The notes: generated by a model not told the origin, from the sequence alone. A stretch of 64,000 nucleotides of DNA from Streptomyces sp. MA5143a (GCF_900290235.1 NZ_OLMK01000096.1:1-64000), one strand, 5' to 3'; positions 10,198-19,274 are shown, counted from the stretch's first letter. Translations and numbers: made by a program.

Positions 10198-10872
10198 TCA
10201 GTAGCCCGTGGGCCGGACCAGGCCGCACTCGTAGGCGAAGACCGCTGCCTGGGTGCGGTCGCGCAGGCCCAGTTTCACCAGGATGCGGCCCACGTGGGTC
10301 TTCACGGTCTGTTCGGCGACGACGAGGCGCTGGGCGATCTCCGCGTTGGACAGGCCCTGGGCGATCAGGGACAGCACTTCCGTCTCCCGTTCCGTGAGGT
10401 CGCCGACGCGGTCCTTCAGCGGGGCGCGGGGTGGCGTGCCGAGGCGGGAGAACTCGGCGATGAGTCTGCGGGTGATGCCGGGCGCGAGCAGGGCGTCGCC
10501 CGCGGCCACGACCCGGACCGCTTCGGCGAGCTGGTCCGCGGAGGCGTCCTTGAGGAGGAACCCGGAGGCTCCCGCGCGCAGGGCCTCGTAGACGTACTCG
10601 TCGAGGTCGAAGGTCGTGAGCACGAGGACCTTGATGTGGGGGTTCTCGGTGGTGATGCGGCGGGTGGCCTCGATACCGCCGAGCTCGGGCATGCGGATGT
10701 CCATCAGGACGACCTGCGGGGCGAGGTCGGCGACTTTGTCGATGGCGTCGAGGCCGTGCACCGCCTGGCCGACGACGTCGATGTCGGGCTGGGTGTTGAG
10801 CAGCACCGAGAAGCCCTGCCGGACCATCTGCTGGTCGTCGGCGATCAGTACGCGGATGGTGCTGCTCGTCAT
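10198..10872 (-). CDS. NarL/LuxR-family response regulator (system 2)
   Basis: 224 residues, paralogue of the regulator at 8053 (receiver domains nearly superimposable). Acidic pair in LIADDQQM, phospho-acceptor Asp58 in VVLMDIRMPE, Lys in FLLKDAS. The LuxR HTH is LTERETEVLSLIAQG...SNAEIAQRLVVAEQTVKTHV. The ATG at 10872 overlaps the kinase stop by 4 nt. It is the last gene of an overlapping minus-strand run that starts with the DUF1023 hydrolase at 14905. Cross-talk with system 1 is plausible given the near-identical recognition helices. Confidence 0.93.
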   Translation of the reverse strand: MTSSTIRVLIADDQQMVRQGFSVLLNTQPDIDVVGQAVHGLDAIDKVADLAPQVVLMDIRMPELGGIEATRRITTENPHIKVLVLTTFDLDEYVYEALRAGASGFLLKDASADQLAEAVRVVAAGDALLAPGITRRLIAEFSRLGTPPRAPLKDRVGDLTERETEVLSLIAQGLSNAEIAQRLVVAEQTVKTHVGRILVKLGLRDRTQAAVFAYECGLVRPTGY

Positions 10873-12308
10873 GGAGTGCGTTCTCCTGTCGTGTCCGCGC
10901 GGGCCGAGGGGCCGCGGGGCGTGGGCGGTCGGGGCTCTGGGTGGGCGTCGGGGGCGGTGGTGTCGTTGCCGGGGCCGCCGTCCCTCGGGAGGAAGGCGAC
11001 GACCGAGAAGCCGCCGTGGGAGGTCTCGGCCGCCATGAGGGTGCCGCCGAGCATGGCGGCCCGCTCGCGCATGCCCAGCAGGCCGTGGCCGGCGCCGGGG
11101 GACGGCGGGGCCGGCCGCTGGGGTCGGGAGTTGATCACCCTGACCTGGAGACCGCGCGGGAAGTGGGTGAGTTCCACCCGGACGGTGGAGCCGGGCGCGT
11201 GCCGCAGGGCGTTGCTGAGCGCCTCCTGGACTATCCGGTACGCCGACAGTTCCACGCCCGGTGGCAGGGGACGCGCCTCGCCCTCGATCTCCACGGTGAC
11301 CGCCAGGCCGGCCGCGCGGGTGTTCTCCACGAGGGCGTCGAGACGCGCCAGCGTCGGCTGCGGGGTGTGCGGGGCGGCCCCTTCGGCGGCGTCCGCCATG
11401 CCGTGCGGGTCGTCGGGGTTCGACGGGCGCTCCGAGCGCAGGACCCCGAGGACGCGGCGGAGTTCGGTGAGGGCCTCCAGGGCGTTCTGGCGGATGCCCT
11501 GGAGGTTCTCCTTCAGCTCCTCGGACGGGTTCTCCACCAGGTGGGGGGCGACCTGCGCCTGGATGGAGATCACCGACATGTGGTGGGCGACGACGTCGTG
11601 CAGCTCGCGGGCGATACGGCTGCGCTCTTCGAGGAGGGTGCGGCGGGCGCGCTCCTCGGCGGTGATCCCGGCCTGTTCGACGAGTTGGTTACGGGCTTCG
11701 CGGCGGCCCCGCATGGTGCTGCCGAGCAGGACGACGCCGAGGAACAGGACGAGGGCGAGGGGGCTCGTCGACGAGTAGTGGGAGGCGCCGATGAGGCCCT
11801 CGATGACGAAGGTGAGCAGCGCGGTCAACGCCAGCACCTCGACGGCCACCCGGGTGGGCAGCCGCAGGGCGAGCAGGAAGAGGATCACCGCGTGTGCGAT
11901 GAGGCCGGGCGGACTCCATGGCCAGGGGACGTCGGTGACCGTCGCGGGAGAGAGCAACGGGAACCCGAACTCCGGTTGCCGTGTGAGCAGCTGAGCCCGT
12001 ACGGCTATGGCCACGACGACGGTGACCGCCGTCGACGCCCACCACGCCGGGACCGGCCACCACAGGGCCAGCACCACCGCCGCGGCCTGCACACCGGCGC
12101 ACAACAGGGCGTACTCCGAGCCCAGTTCGTAGCCGTCACCCATCTGGTCGACATTGCCGAGCAGGTCGACGAAGGCGATCAGGACGACGATGCCGTGCGG
12201 GAACCAGCGCAGCCAGACGGACGGCGGCAGCGGGTGGGAATCGCCGTTCAACAGGTCCGCGCGCAACACCCGCAGCCCTGTGGTCAGTCGCTTCTCCACG
12301 GCACTCAT
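10869..12308 (-). CDS. Sensor histidine kinase (HisKA_3 / NarX-type, system 2)
   Basis: 479 residues from ATG 12308, 11 bp after the acyltransferase stop; an in-frame ATG at 12326 overlapping that stop is the alternative. About six membrane segments occupy the N-terminal half (e.g. PHGIVVLIAFVDLLG, YALLCAGVQAAAVVLALWW, ALVLFLGVVLLGS). The phosphoacceptor helix is RIARELHDVVAHHMSVI (His237 from this start). HATPase_c contains SAYRIVQEALSNALRHAPG and GHGLLGMRERAAML. It is paralogous to kinase 1 with a different N-terminal sensor. Coupling to the acyltransferase and hydrolase genes hints at an envelope signal. Confidence 0.9.
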   Translation of the reverse strand: MSAVEKRLTTGLRVLRADLLNGDSHPLPPSVWLRWFPHGIVVLIAFVDLLGNVDQMGDGYELGSEYALLCAGVQAAAVVLALWWPVPAWWASTAVTVVVAIAVRAQLLTRQPEFGFPLLSPATVTDVPWPWSPPGLIAHAVILFLLALRLPTRVAVEVLALTALLTFVIEGLIGASHYSSTSPLALVLFLGVVLLGSTMRGRREARNQLVEQAGITAEERARRTLLEERSRIARELHDVVAHHMSVISIQAQVAPHLVENPSEELKENLQGIRQNALEALTELRRVLGVLRSERPSNPDDPHGMADAAEGAAPHTPQPTLARLDALVENTRAAGLAVTVEIEGEARPLPPGVELSAYRIVQEALSNALRHAPGSTVRVELTHFPRGLQVRVINSRPQRPAPPSPGAGHGLLGMRERAAMLGGTLMAAETSHGGFSVVAFLPRDGGPGNDTTAPDAHPEPRPPTPRGPSARADTTGERTP

Positions 12309-12318
12309 CCGGAACAGC

Positions 12319-13746
12319 CTAGGCATGCCGCACCGCTTCGGCCCGCGGATTCCCCGGGAGGCGGGGAGGCGCAGTGCTCGGGCAAGGCGGCGATGTGCGC
12401 TGCGGGGCGGCCTTCGACAGCGCGGTCAACGCTGTTTCCGGGTCCCTCCGGGTGCGGCGGGCCGCTCGCGGGGTCCTGGTCTCATGGATGTGGAAGGCGG
12501 CCCAGCAGAGCAGCAGGGCGAGGGCGAACACCGGGAGCCAGGCCAGACGGGCCACTGTCCAGGCCGGGTTGTCGGGGAGCGTGTGGAGGCCGGGGAGGTG
12601 GCCTGCCGTCAGGGCCGTGGCGGTGGTGGCCATCAGGGCGGTCTGGTGCCAGAGGAACACCGTCATCGCCGACAGGTTGATCAGGGCCACCGCCGCCCAG
12701 GCCGTCGGGCGCCGCCCCAGGGTCCGGCGGAGCGGGCCGCGCAGCAGCAGGGCCAGACCGCACTGGGCCAGACCGAAGGTGACGGCCGCCAGAGTCGGGG
12801 GGTTCAGGTTGGAGACCTGGGCGCCGGGCACACCGACCATCGACGCCGGGTAGCCGGCCCAGGTGATCAGGGCCGCCGTCGCCGCCGTACCGGACAGCAG
12901 GAGGGTCCAGCCCGCGCGGCGGCGGTCCAGCTCGCCTCTCGTCCAGGCCGCGCCCACCGTGTAGGGGACCAGCCAGCCGGCGGCCAGGTTGATCCAGCCC
13001 AGCGGTTGCGGGGCACCCAGGCCGAAGCGGGCCAGGTCCACGTGGAGGACCACGGCGAGGGGCCATACCGGGTTGAGGCGGAGCACCAGCGGGGTCGCCG
13101 CCGTCAGGGCCGCGAAGACCAGGAGGAACCACAGCGGGGACAGGGCCAGTTTGAGGAGGGTGCGGATCGTGCCGAGGTCCGTGCCGGTGGCCAGGAGGCC
13201 GAGCGTCACCACGGTCCAGAGGGTGAGGACCGCCGCGACCGGGGTGAACAGTCGGCTCAGTCGGGCGTGCAGCCACTGGGGGTACGTCGTGCCCCGGGCT
13301 CGGGCGGAGGTGTAGCTCCTCGTCGCCACGTGGCCGCCCACGAGGAAGAAGACGGCGAGGGTCTGGAAGACCCAGGAGATGGGGGCCAGCCACGGCATGT
13401 GCTGGAGGGGGCTGGTGGTGCGGAGGGTGCCGTCCCCGGCCGGGACGAGGGCTGTGACCAGCCAGTGGCCGAGGATTATCCCGAGGATGGCGAGGGCTCG
13501 TAGGGCGTCCACCGCGCGGTCCCGCGTGGGCGGGGTCGCGGCGTGCAGGTGGTGGGCGGCTCGCCGGAGACGGTGTCGTACGTGTCGCGCACCACCGGCG
13601 GCCGTCGCCGCTGCTCCGGCTTCCGCTACGGCTCCGGATTCCGCTACGGCTCCGGATTCTGCTACGGCTCCGGCTTCCGGCTTCTCCTCCGTTTGCGCGG
13701 CGGCCTGCACGAGCTCGGTAGCCGGCCGCGTGGCCGTTTCACGCAT
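12319..13746 (-). CDS. Membrane acyltransferase (Acyltransferase_3 family)
   Basis: 475 residues. The N-terminal 70 are Ala/Glu-rich with a three-fold GAVAESG repeat, encoded by an 18-bp-class DNA repeat near 13620-13670. The membrane part starts at RDRAVDALRALAILGIILGH, the conserved family motif whose His is catalytic. About ten transmembrane helices follow, including FFLVGGHVATRSY and LINLSAMTVFLWHQ. Family members move acyl groups onto sugars or lipids of the envelope. The start overlaps the hydrolase stop by 8 nt. It belongs to the operon hydrolase-acyltransferase-kinase-regulator. Confidence 0.87.
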   Translation of the reverse strand: MRETATRPATELVQAAAQTEEKPEAGAVAESGAVAESGAVAEAGAAATAAGGARHVRHRLRRAAHHLHAATPPTRDRAVDALRALAILGIILGHWLVTALVPAGDGTLRTTSPLQHMPWLAPISWVFQTLAVFFLVGGHVATRSYTSARARGTTYPQWLHARLSRLFTPVAAVLTLWTVVTLGLLATGTDLGTIRTLLKLALSPLWFLLVFAALTAATPLVLRLNPVWPLAVVLHVDLARFGLGAPQPLGWINLAAGWLVPYTVGAAWTRGELDRRRAGWTLLLSGTAATAALITWAGYPASMVGVPGAQVSNLNPPTLAAVTFGLAQCGLALLLRGPLRRTLGRRPTAWAAVALINLSAMTVFLWHQTALMATTATALTAGHLPGLHTLPDNPAWTVARLAWLPVFALALLLCWAAFHIHETRTPRAARRTRRDPETALTALSKAAPQRTSPPCPSTAPPRLPGNPRAEAVRHA

Positions 13747-14905
13747 GGGTCACCTCCTGAGGGGTGCCGAGGGTTATGTGCGCGAGGTTGTCGAGGGCGA
13801 TGGAGCCGGGGGCGAAGTAGCCGCTGTGGGTGGCGTCGCCCGCGGCGAAGACACGGGCGCCGAAGTCGGGGGAGGTCGGGTCGGTGCCGAAGCCGACGGT
13901 CGCGCCGAAGACATCGACTCGGGTGTGCGGGACCATCTCGATCCAGTCCTCCGCACCCCGGGCGGCCCATACGCGGGCCGATGTCTGGAGCGCGGCCGCG
14001 CTGTCCGCGCCCGTGCCCGGACTGCCGATCAGGACCAGGTCGTTCACGTCGTCCAGGTCCGCCGCTGCTCTGCCGCACACGACCGAGCCGTAGGAATGGC
14101 AGAGCAGGGAGACGTCGGCCGTCTCGCCGACCAGTCCCCGGAGCCCGCTCATGAACGTGCTCAGACGCGGAGCCGCTTCGTCGGCCCGGGTGTCGGTGAG
14201 CACCGTCGGACTGATGGTGTCCGGTGTCTCGTAGCCGAGCCAGGTGATGACCGCCGAGGTCGGGCCGGTGCGGGTGTGCAGGGCGAGCGCCGCCGCGCGG
14301 AAGCGGTCGTACGTGTCGATGCTCGTGTCCGAGCCGGGGATCAGGACCGCTATGTGGTCGGCCTTCAGCAGGTCGCCCGTGACCTCCACGGCCTGGCCGG
14401 GGCCCCGCCCGTCGAAGGTCAGGAACTGCCGCGAGGGCTCCGCCATCGAGCGGTCCTTCGCGGCCCGGTCGCGGTTGCCATGGGCCTCGGCCATACGGGC
14501 CGCCTCCTCCGCGTTCGCGCGGTTGGCCTCGTACACCGCCTCCAGCGACGTCGGGGTGAGGGGCGCGAGGGCGGCCGGTGCCGGGGCCGGGATCCGGGGG
14601 CGGGCCGCGGCGGAGACGGGGGCGACGACAGCGGTGGCGACGAGCAGGGCGAGGAGGGTGCGGCGAAGCCGGGCGAGGAGGGTGCGGCGAAGCCGGTCGG
14701 GCCAGCGGCCACTTGGGCTACGTGGGCTACGTGGGCTACGTGGGCTACGTGGGTTACGTGGGCCACTTGGACGGCTCGAATGACCCGAATGACGCGCGCG
14801 ACTCGAACCGACCGCTCCCGTCGTGACGTTCGGACCCCCCGTACGGATCCGACGGTCGGGTCGCCATGGCAGTGCGGCTGCCTTCGGCCACGTCACGGCC
14901 CCCAT
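13739..14905 (-). CDS. Secreted/membrane-anchored alpha/beta hydrolase (DUF1023)
   Basis: 388 residues from ATG 14905. A long basic N terminus is followed by one hydrophobic segment, TLLALLVATAVVAPVSAAA, which is a signal peptide or anchor. The DUF1023 hydrolase domain has the elbow CHSYGS (Ser nucleophile) and DLVLIGSPGTGADSA. The catalytic His is probably in DATHSGYF. Within the N terminus a 9-bp repeat (GGCTACGTG on the plus strand, 14716-14760) encodes SPR units, and a 24-bp duplication encodes RLRRTLLA twice. The true start may lie after these repeats, but no ATG or GTG is present there. It is first gene of the operon with acyltransferase and two-component system 2. Confidence 0.82.
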   Translation of the reverse strand: MGAVTWPKAAALPWRPDRRIRTGGPNVTTGAVGSSRARHSGHSSRPSGPRNPRSPRSPRSPRSPSGRWPDRLRRTLLARLRRTLLALLVATAVVAPVSAAARPRIPAPAPAALAPLTPTSLEAVYEANRANAEEAARMAEAHGNRDRAAKDRSMAEPSRQFLTFDGRGPGQAVEVTGDLLKADHIAVLIPGSDTSIDTYDRFRAAALALHTRTGPTSAVITWLGYETPDTISPTVLTDTRADEAAPRLSTFMSGLRGLVGETADVSLLCHSYGSVVCGRAAADLDDVNDLVLIGSPGTGADSAAALQTSARVWAARGAEDWIEMVPHTRVDVFGATVGFGTDPTSPDFGARVFAAGDATHSGYFAPGSIALDNLAHITLGTPQEVTHA

Positions 14906-15016
14906 GTCCCCTGCCCCTCCCCTTCGCCCGCCCGGCTGCCGGGCGTTCTGGGAAAGAAGCTATGAATCGGAGGCCGTGGTCGGCGTCACGCCACAGAGCT
15001 CACCTGCGACGTAGCT

Positions 15017-15083
15017 CTCAGGTACTACAGGTATCAGCGGGAGCCACGGACCGGCCGCTCGTACCACGGGTGTCAGCGGGACC
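15017..15083 (-). promoter_or_regulatory. Shared upstream motif, copy 2, within a 22-bp direct repeat
   Basis: CTCAGGTACTAC (plus strand) at 15017-15028 is identical to 10144-10155. It continues into GTACTACAGGTATCAGCGGG at 15022, which is repeated as GTACCACGGGTGTCAGCGGG at 15061, a 39-bp period. The region precedes the operon starting at 14905. Repetition on about the same helix face suggests a cooperative regulator-binding site. Confidence 0.5.
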
Positions 15084-15115
15084 GAGGACGGGCAGCCGCT
15101 CGGCGGTGCCCGGTT

Positions 15116-16021
15116 TCACCAGGCCAGCTGGGCGATCTCCTCCGCCACCACCGCGCACGCGTCCGCCGCCGGGTCGATCAGGGGGAAATGGCCGACGTCC
15201 TCCAGGAGCGTGAGGCCGACGACCTCACCCGCCTTGGCCGCGGCGTCCGCGTACGCGTCGGCGACGGGCTGCGGTACGACGATGTCGGTGCGGCCCTGGA
15301 CGACGGTCGTGGCGATGCCCGTCGGGAGGAGGAGAGCCGGGTCGGCGTACGGCCGTCGTTCGCTGAACTTGTCCTGACCGCCCAGGAGTTGCGTGGTCGC
15401 ACCCCCGCAGACGTCCAGCTTCTCGGCCACGGCGAAGTCGGCGATGGGCGCCAGCGCGACGACGCCGCGCAGCGGGACCGGGACGGCCGTGCGCCACGGC
15501 GCGTCCGGCGGGAGGACATGGCGGGCGGCGGCCCACAGCGCCAGGTGCCCGCCCGCCGAGTGGCCGGTGAGCACCATGCGGCGGGGGTCCGCCTCGGGCA
15601 CGGTGTCCCGCACGAGGTCGGGCAGGGCGTCGAGGGCGGCGGCCACGTCGTCGAACGTCTCCGGCCAGCGCCCCGCCACCGGGCCCCCTCCACCGCCGGG
15701 GCCGCTCTGCGCGGGCAGCGCGCTCCCCCTGCGGTACTCGACGTTGGCCACGGCGAAGCCCCGACGGGCCAGGAAGTCCGCGAAGGGGGTGATGTGCCGG
15801 CGGTCGTACGGGGCGCGCCAGGCACCGCCGTGCAGGACCACGACCAACGGGGCCGCCGAGGCGGCCGGCGTGGCGCCGGGTGCGGCACGGGGAGCGTAGA
15901 AGTCGATCACCTGGTCGGGGTGGTCCCCGTAGGCGGAGGTGGCGTCGGGGTCGACCGGGGGGTGCGAGAAGGCGGATGCCTCTTCGGCGGCATCGCGGGC
16001 AGCGGCGTCGTCGTCCGGCAT
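15116..16021 (-). CDS. Alpha/beta hydrolase, probable kynurenine formamidase-like
   Basis: 301 residues from ATG 16021. Oxyanion motif HGGAW at 64-68 and nucleophile elbow GHSAGG at 153-158 (Ser155), then an Asp in VVQGRTDIVVPQ and His in LLEDVGHFPLID. This is the HGG-type esterase/arylformamidase fold of KynB-like hydrolases. It stands 378 bp downstream of kynureninase and tryptophan dioxygenase on the same strand, supporting hydrolysis of N-formylkynurenine. The function rests on context; other carboxylester substrates are possible. Confidence 0.75.
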   Translation of the reverse strand: MPDDDAAARDAAEEASAFSHPPVDPDATSAYGDHPDQVIDFYAPRAAPGATPAASAAPLVVVLHGGAWRAPYDRRHITPFADFLARRGFAVANVEYRRGSALPAQSGPGGGGGPVAGRWPETFDDVAAALDALPDLVRDTVPEADPRRMVLTGHSAGGHLALWAAARHVLPPDAPWRTAVPVPLRGVVALAPIADFAVAEKLDVCGGATTQLLGGQDKFSERRPYADPALLLPTGIATTVVQGRTDIVVPQPVADAYADAAAKAGEVVGLTLLEDVGHFPLIDPAADACAVVAEEIAQLAW

Positions 16022-16339
16022 GCTCCAACCTCTCAAGGGTGAAACGGATTTGGATGGGTTTGGGGGTGGGCGGGCTGGGGGGTGGGGACGCCTGCCGTTG
16101 GCGGGGACGGTACCAGGCCGGTGACGTGCGCCGACACACGGATATGACGCCGGGTCAGGGTTGCCGGTTCTGGGGGTTTTGCGGGTGCGGCGACGGGGGC
16201 GCGTGCCGAAGGGCGCGCAGGGAGGGAGTGCACGCCGGTGGGTGGGGCGGGGTGGGGCGTAGATGCCGTAACCCGGCGCGAGCAGCGCCCCGGCGGCGCG
16301 GGCGAAAGCGCCGCGCGCCACCGGGGCGAGCCGACCCGT

Positions 16340-16415
16340 ACCTCAGTCGGCCTACCTCAGTCGACGGGCCTCAGCCGACCGACCTCAGTCGGCGGACCTC
16401 AGCCGAAGGACCTCA
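16340..16415. repeat. 12-14 bp tandem repeats (ACCTCAGTCGG/CCTCAGCCGA)
   Basis: Six imperfect units of ACCTCAGTCGGCC-type run up to and across the kynureninase stop codon (16399). The remaining gap 16022-16339 contains no gene or clear hairpin that I can support. Confidence 0.7.
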
Positions 16416-17772
16416 GCGTCTCCGCCAGGACCCGTGCCGCCCGTTCCACGTCGGCGAAGCCCACATAGAGGGGGGTGAAGCCGAAGCGGAGGACGTCGGG
16501 GTGGCGGAAGTCACCCACGACGCCCTGCTCGATGAGGCGCTTCATGACGTCACCGGCGTCGTCGCAGCGGAGCGCGACCTGGCTGCCGCGCTCGGCGTGG
16601 GCGACCGGGGTGAGGCACTCGACGCGCCCCTCGGGGACGTACGCCGCCACGCAGCGCAGGAAGAAGTCCGTCAACGCGAGGGACTTGGCCCGAACGGCCT
16701 CGACCGTCACCCCGGCCTCCGTACCGGACCGGGACCCGGACCCGGACCCGCCCCCTCCCCCGTCCCACACGTCCAGCGCCGCCTCCAGCGCCAGCATCGA
16801 CAGGATGTCCGGCGTGCCGACGCGGCCGCGCAGGGCGCCGCCCGCCGGTTCGAAGGACGGGCGCATGCCGAAGGGGTCCGTGTGGGAGTTCCAGCCGGGC
16901 AGGGGTGAGTCGAAGCGGGGCTGGAGGTCGCGGCGTACGTAGAGGTACGCCGGTGAACCGGGGCCGCCGTTCAGGTACTTGTACGTGCAGCCGACCGCGA
17001 GGTCGACGCCGTGCTCGTCGAGGCCGACGGGCAGGGCGCCCGCGCTGTGGCACAGGTCCCAGACGGCGTACGCGCCCGCCTCGTGGATTGCCGCCGTCAG
17101 GGACGGCAGGTCGTGCAGGCGGCCGGTGCGGTAGTCGACGTGGTTGAGGAGCACCGCGGCCGTACGGGGACCGAGGGCGTCCGGTACCTCCGCCGGGACC
17201 ACCGGGCGCAGGGTGCGTCCGGTCATCCGGGCGGCCGACTCGGCTATGTAGCCGTCCGTGGGGAAGGTCGTCGCGTCGACCAGGATCTCGTCCCGGACCG
17301 GCCGCCCCCCGGCTCCGACCCCGACCCCGTCGCCGTCGCCGTCGCCGTCGCGACCCTCTCCGACCCCGCCCTCCCGGGCGTCCTCGTCGGCCATCCGGAC
17401 AGCCGCCACAACTGCCTTGAATATGTTGACACTTGTGGAGTCGCCCACCACGATCTGGCCGGGCGCCGCGCCCACCAGCGGGGCGATGCGGTCGCCGATC
17501 CGCTCGGGCGCGGTCCACCAGCCGCTCTCGTCCCAGGAGCGGATGCGCAGGGAGCCCCACTGGCGGCGTACGACGTCGTCGACCCGGCCGGGGACGGCGG
17601 CCGGCAGCGCGCCGAGGGAGTTGCCGTCGAGGTACACGGCGTCGTCGAGGACGAACCGGTCGCGGAGGCCGGCCAGCTCGTCGGCCTCGTCGAGCTTCGC
17701 GGCCTCCAGGGCCAGTTCGGAGGACGGGTGCTCGGCACCGCTGGTGGTCTGTGTCTCGGTCAGGTCAGACAT
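16399..17772 (-). CDS. kynU: Kynureninase
   Basis: 457 residues from ATG 17772. This PLP enzyme cleaves kynurenine to anthranilate and alanine. Seen: YLDGNSLGALP (47-57), QWGSLRIRSWDESGWW, GDSTSVNIFK, WDLCHSAGALPV and the PLP lysine Lys265 in GCTYKYLNGGPGSPAY. Two insertions not expected in the family are low-complexity: residues 134-158 (Gly/Asp/Val repeats from a GTCGCC microsatellite) and a Gly/Ser run near 375-385. Both lie outside the catalytic motifs. The start overlaps the kynA stop by 8 nt. Confidence 0.95.
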   Translation of the reverse strand: MSDLTETQTTSGAEHPSSELALEAAKLDEADELAGLRDRFVLDDAVYLDGNSLGALPAAVPGRVDDVVRRQWGSLRIRSWDESGWWTAPERIGDRIAPLVGAAPGQIVVGDSTSVNIFKAVVAAVRMADEDAREGGVGEGRDGDGDGDGVGVGAGGRPVRDEILVDATTFPTDGYIAESAARMTGRTLRPVVPAEVPDALGPRTAAVLLNHVDYRTGRLHDLPSLTAAIHEAGAYAVWDLCHSAGALPVGLDEHGVDLAVGCTYKYLNGGPGSPAYLYVRRDLQPRFDSPLPGWNSHTDPFGMRPSFEPAGGALRGRVGTPDILSMLALEAALDVWDGGGGGSGSGSRSGTEAGVTVEAVRAKSLALTDFFLRCVAAYVPEGRVECLTPVAHAERGSQVALRCDDAGDVMKRLIEQGVVGDFRHPDVLRFGFTPLYVGFADVERAARVLAETLRSFG

Positions 17773-18610
17773 GGGAGCGCGCCGTCCACAGCTCGGGGAA
17801 GACGTTCTTCCGGGCCCGCTTCTCCAGCCAGGCCACACCGGCGGAGCCGCCCGTGCCGGCCTTGGAGCCCATCGCGCGACGGGTGGCGACGAGGTGGTCG
17901 TTGCGCCAGCGCCAGACCAGCTCGGCCACGTCGGTGAGCGCCTCGCCGAGGCGGGCGAGTTCGTGGTCCGGATCGCCGGAGTACAGCGCGGTCCACACCT
18001 CCTCGACCTCCGGGGAGGGCTCGTAGCGCTGGGAGACGTCACGCCGTACGACGGACTCGGGGATCGCGTGGCCGCGGCGGGCCAGGAGCCGCAGGACCTC
18101 GTCGTAGAGGCTCGGCTCGTGCAGCGCCTTCTCCAGCTCGGCGTGGACGCGGGGCGCCCCGCGGTGCGGTACGAGCATCGACGCGGACTTCTCGCCGAGC
18201 AGGAACTCCATGCGGCGGTACATCGCCGACTGGAAGCCGGAGCCCTCGCCGAGTGCGGCGCGGTAGGAGTTGAACTGGGCCGGGGTGAGCTGGCCGAGGG
18301 GCTTCCAGGAGGCGTTCAGGGCCTCCAACTCGCGCACGGAACGCTTCAGCGCGTCCTTCGCGGTCGGGACGTCGTCGCTCCGCAGCGCGGCGGTGGCGGT
18401 CTCCCACTCGTGCACGATGACGGTGAACCACAGCTCCATGACCTGGGTCGTCACCAGGAAGACCATCTCTCCGGGGTCGTCGGAGAGAGGGTGCTGGAGG
18501 TGGGTGAGGACGTCCGCCTGGACGTAGTCCTCGTACGGGGTGGTTCCGTGGAAGTCGAGATGCGGGGTCTCGGGCTCCGAAGCCTCGACGGGCTGAGCCG
18601 GCTGGGACAT
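17765..18610 (-). CDS. kynA: Tryptophan 2,3-dioxygenase
   Basis: 281 residues. A haem enzyme that opens the indole ring of tryptophan to N-formylkynurenine. Seen: TPYEDYVQADVLTHLQHP, DPGEMVFLVTTQVMELWFTV, SGFQSAMYRRMEFLLGEK and the C-terminal WLEKRARKNVFPELW, the standard segments of the family. The fourth and fifth lead directly into coupled kynU (8-nt overlap). With the formamidase-like gene they supply tryptophan to anthranilate conversion, either catabolic or feeding secondary metabolism. Confidence 0.95.
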   Translation of the reverse strand: MSQPAQPVEASEPETPHLDFHGTTPYEDYVQADVLTHLQHPLSDDPGEMVFLVTTQVMELWFTVIVHEWETATAALRSDDVPTAKDALKRSVRELEALNASWKPLGQLTPAQFNSYRAALGEGSGFQSAMYRRMEFLLGEKSASMLVPHRGAPRVHAELEKALHEPSLYDEVLRLLARRGHAIPESVVRRDVSQRYEPSPEVEEVWTALYSGDPDHELARLGEALTDVAELVWRWRNDHLVATRRAMGSKAGTGGSAGVAWLEKRARKNVFPELWTARSHV

Positions 18611-18718
18611 CGCTGTCTCCTGTTGTGTGCTCCGGGTAGCGGTCCGCCCCTGCCGTTACCGACACGGGGGCCCCGGTCCCCACCCGCATAGTCGGGTATG
18701 TGCCCCCGACATCGCAAG

Positions 18719-18743
18719 GCCCGCCTGGTCACACCAGGCGGAC
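18719..18743 (-). terminator. Hairpin downstream of the DUF3151 gene
   Basis: CCGCCTGG (18721-18728) and CCAGGCGG (18734-18741) form a perfect 8-bp stem with loop TCACA, extended by one weaker pair. It lies 40 bp past the DUF3151 stop and before kynA's promoter region. Confidence 0.65.
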
Positions 18744-18780
18744 CTGCGCGAACGCGCCCCAGGGGCATCGGCCGTACGGG

Positions 18781-19194
18781 TCAGCCCAGGGTTTCGGCCG
18801 CCGTCTCGGACGAGTCCTTCAGGAACTGGGTGCAGCGCTCGTACTCCTCCTGCTCGCCGATCGTTCCGGCGGCGCGGGCGAGGGCGTGCAGGGCGCGCAG
18901 GAAGCCGCGGTTCGGCTCGTGCTCCCAGGGGACGGGGCCGTGGCCCTTCCAGCCGTTGCGGCGGAGGGCGTCCAGGCCGCGGTGGTAGCCCGTACGGGCG
19001 TAGGCGTACGACTCCACGACGCTGCCCCGCTCGAACGCGTCGTCGGCGAGCTGGGCCCAGGCGAGGGAGGAAGTGGGGTACTGCGCGGCGACGTCGGCGG
19101 GGGCCGTGCCGTTCGCGAGGAGCTCGCGGGGCGCCGGGTCGTCGGGGAGGTGCGTCGGGGGCGGGCCCCCGAGGAGGTTCTCGTGAATCGTCAT
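18781..19194 (-). CDS. DUF3151 domain protein
   Basis: 137 residues from ATG 19194. The conserved core includes NLLGGPPPTHLP, AQYPTSSLAWAQLAD, SYAYARTGYHRGLDALRRNGWKG and PVPWEHEPNRGFLRALHALA. This is the actinobacterial DUF3151 family, often located near the class II aldolase gene as here. The Tyr/Ala-rich helices resemble TPR-like packing, but no activity is known. Upstream (19195-19416) is a block of 25-bp repeats. Confidence 0.88.
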   Translation of the reverse strand: MTIHENLLGGPPPTHLPDDPAPRELLANGTAPADVAAQYPTSSLAWAQLADDAFERGSVVESYAYARTGYHRGLDALRRNGWKGHGPVPWEHEPNRGFLRALHALARAAGTIGEQEEYERCTQFLKDSSETAAETLG

Positions 19195-19274
19195 GGGTTC
19201 CAGTCTGGCCCATCGGGGGAGGCGGAAGCGCCGGGTGGGGCGAGGGTCCCCGGCCGCCGTGGGACCACACTCCC

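Noticed and set aside
13540..14760. Short regularly repeated units (18 bp and 9 bp) that could suggest a CRISPR array
   Set aside because: Repeats are adjacent without unique spacers and encode in-frame peptide repeats of the acyltransferase and hydrolase.
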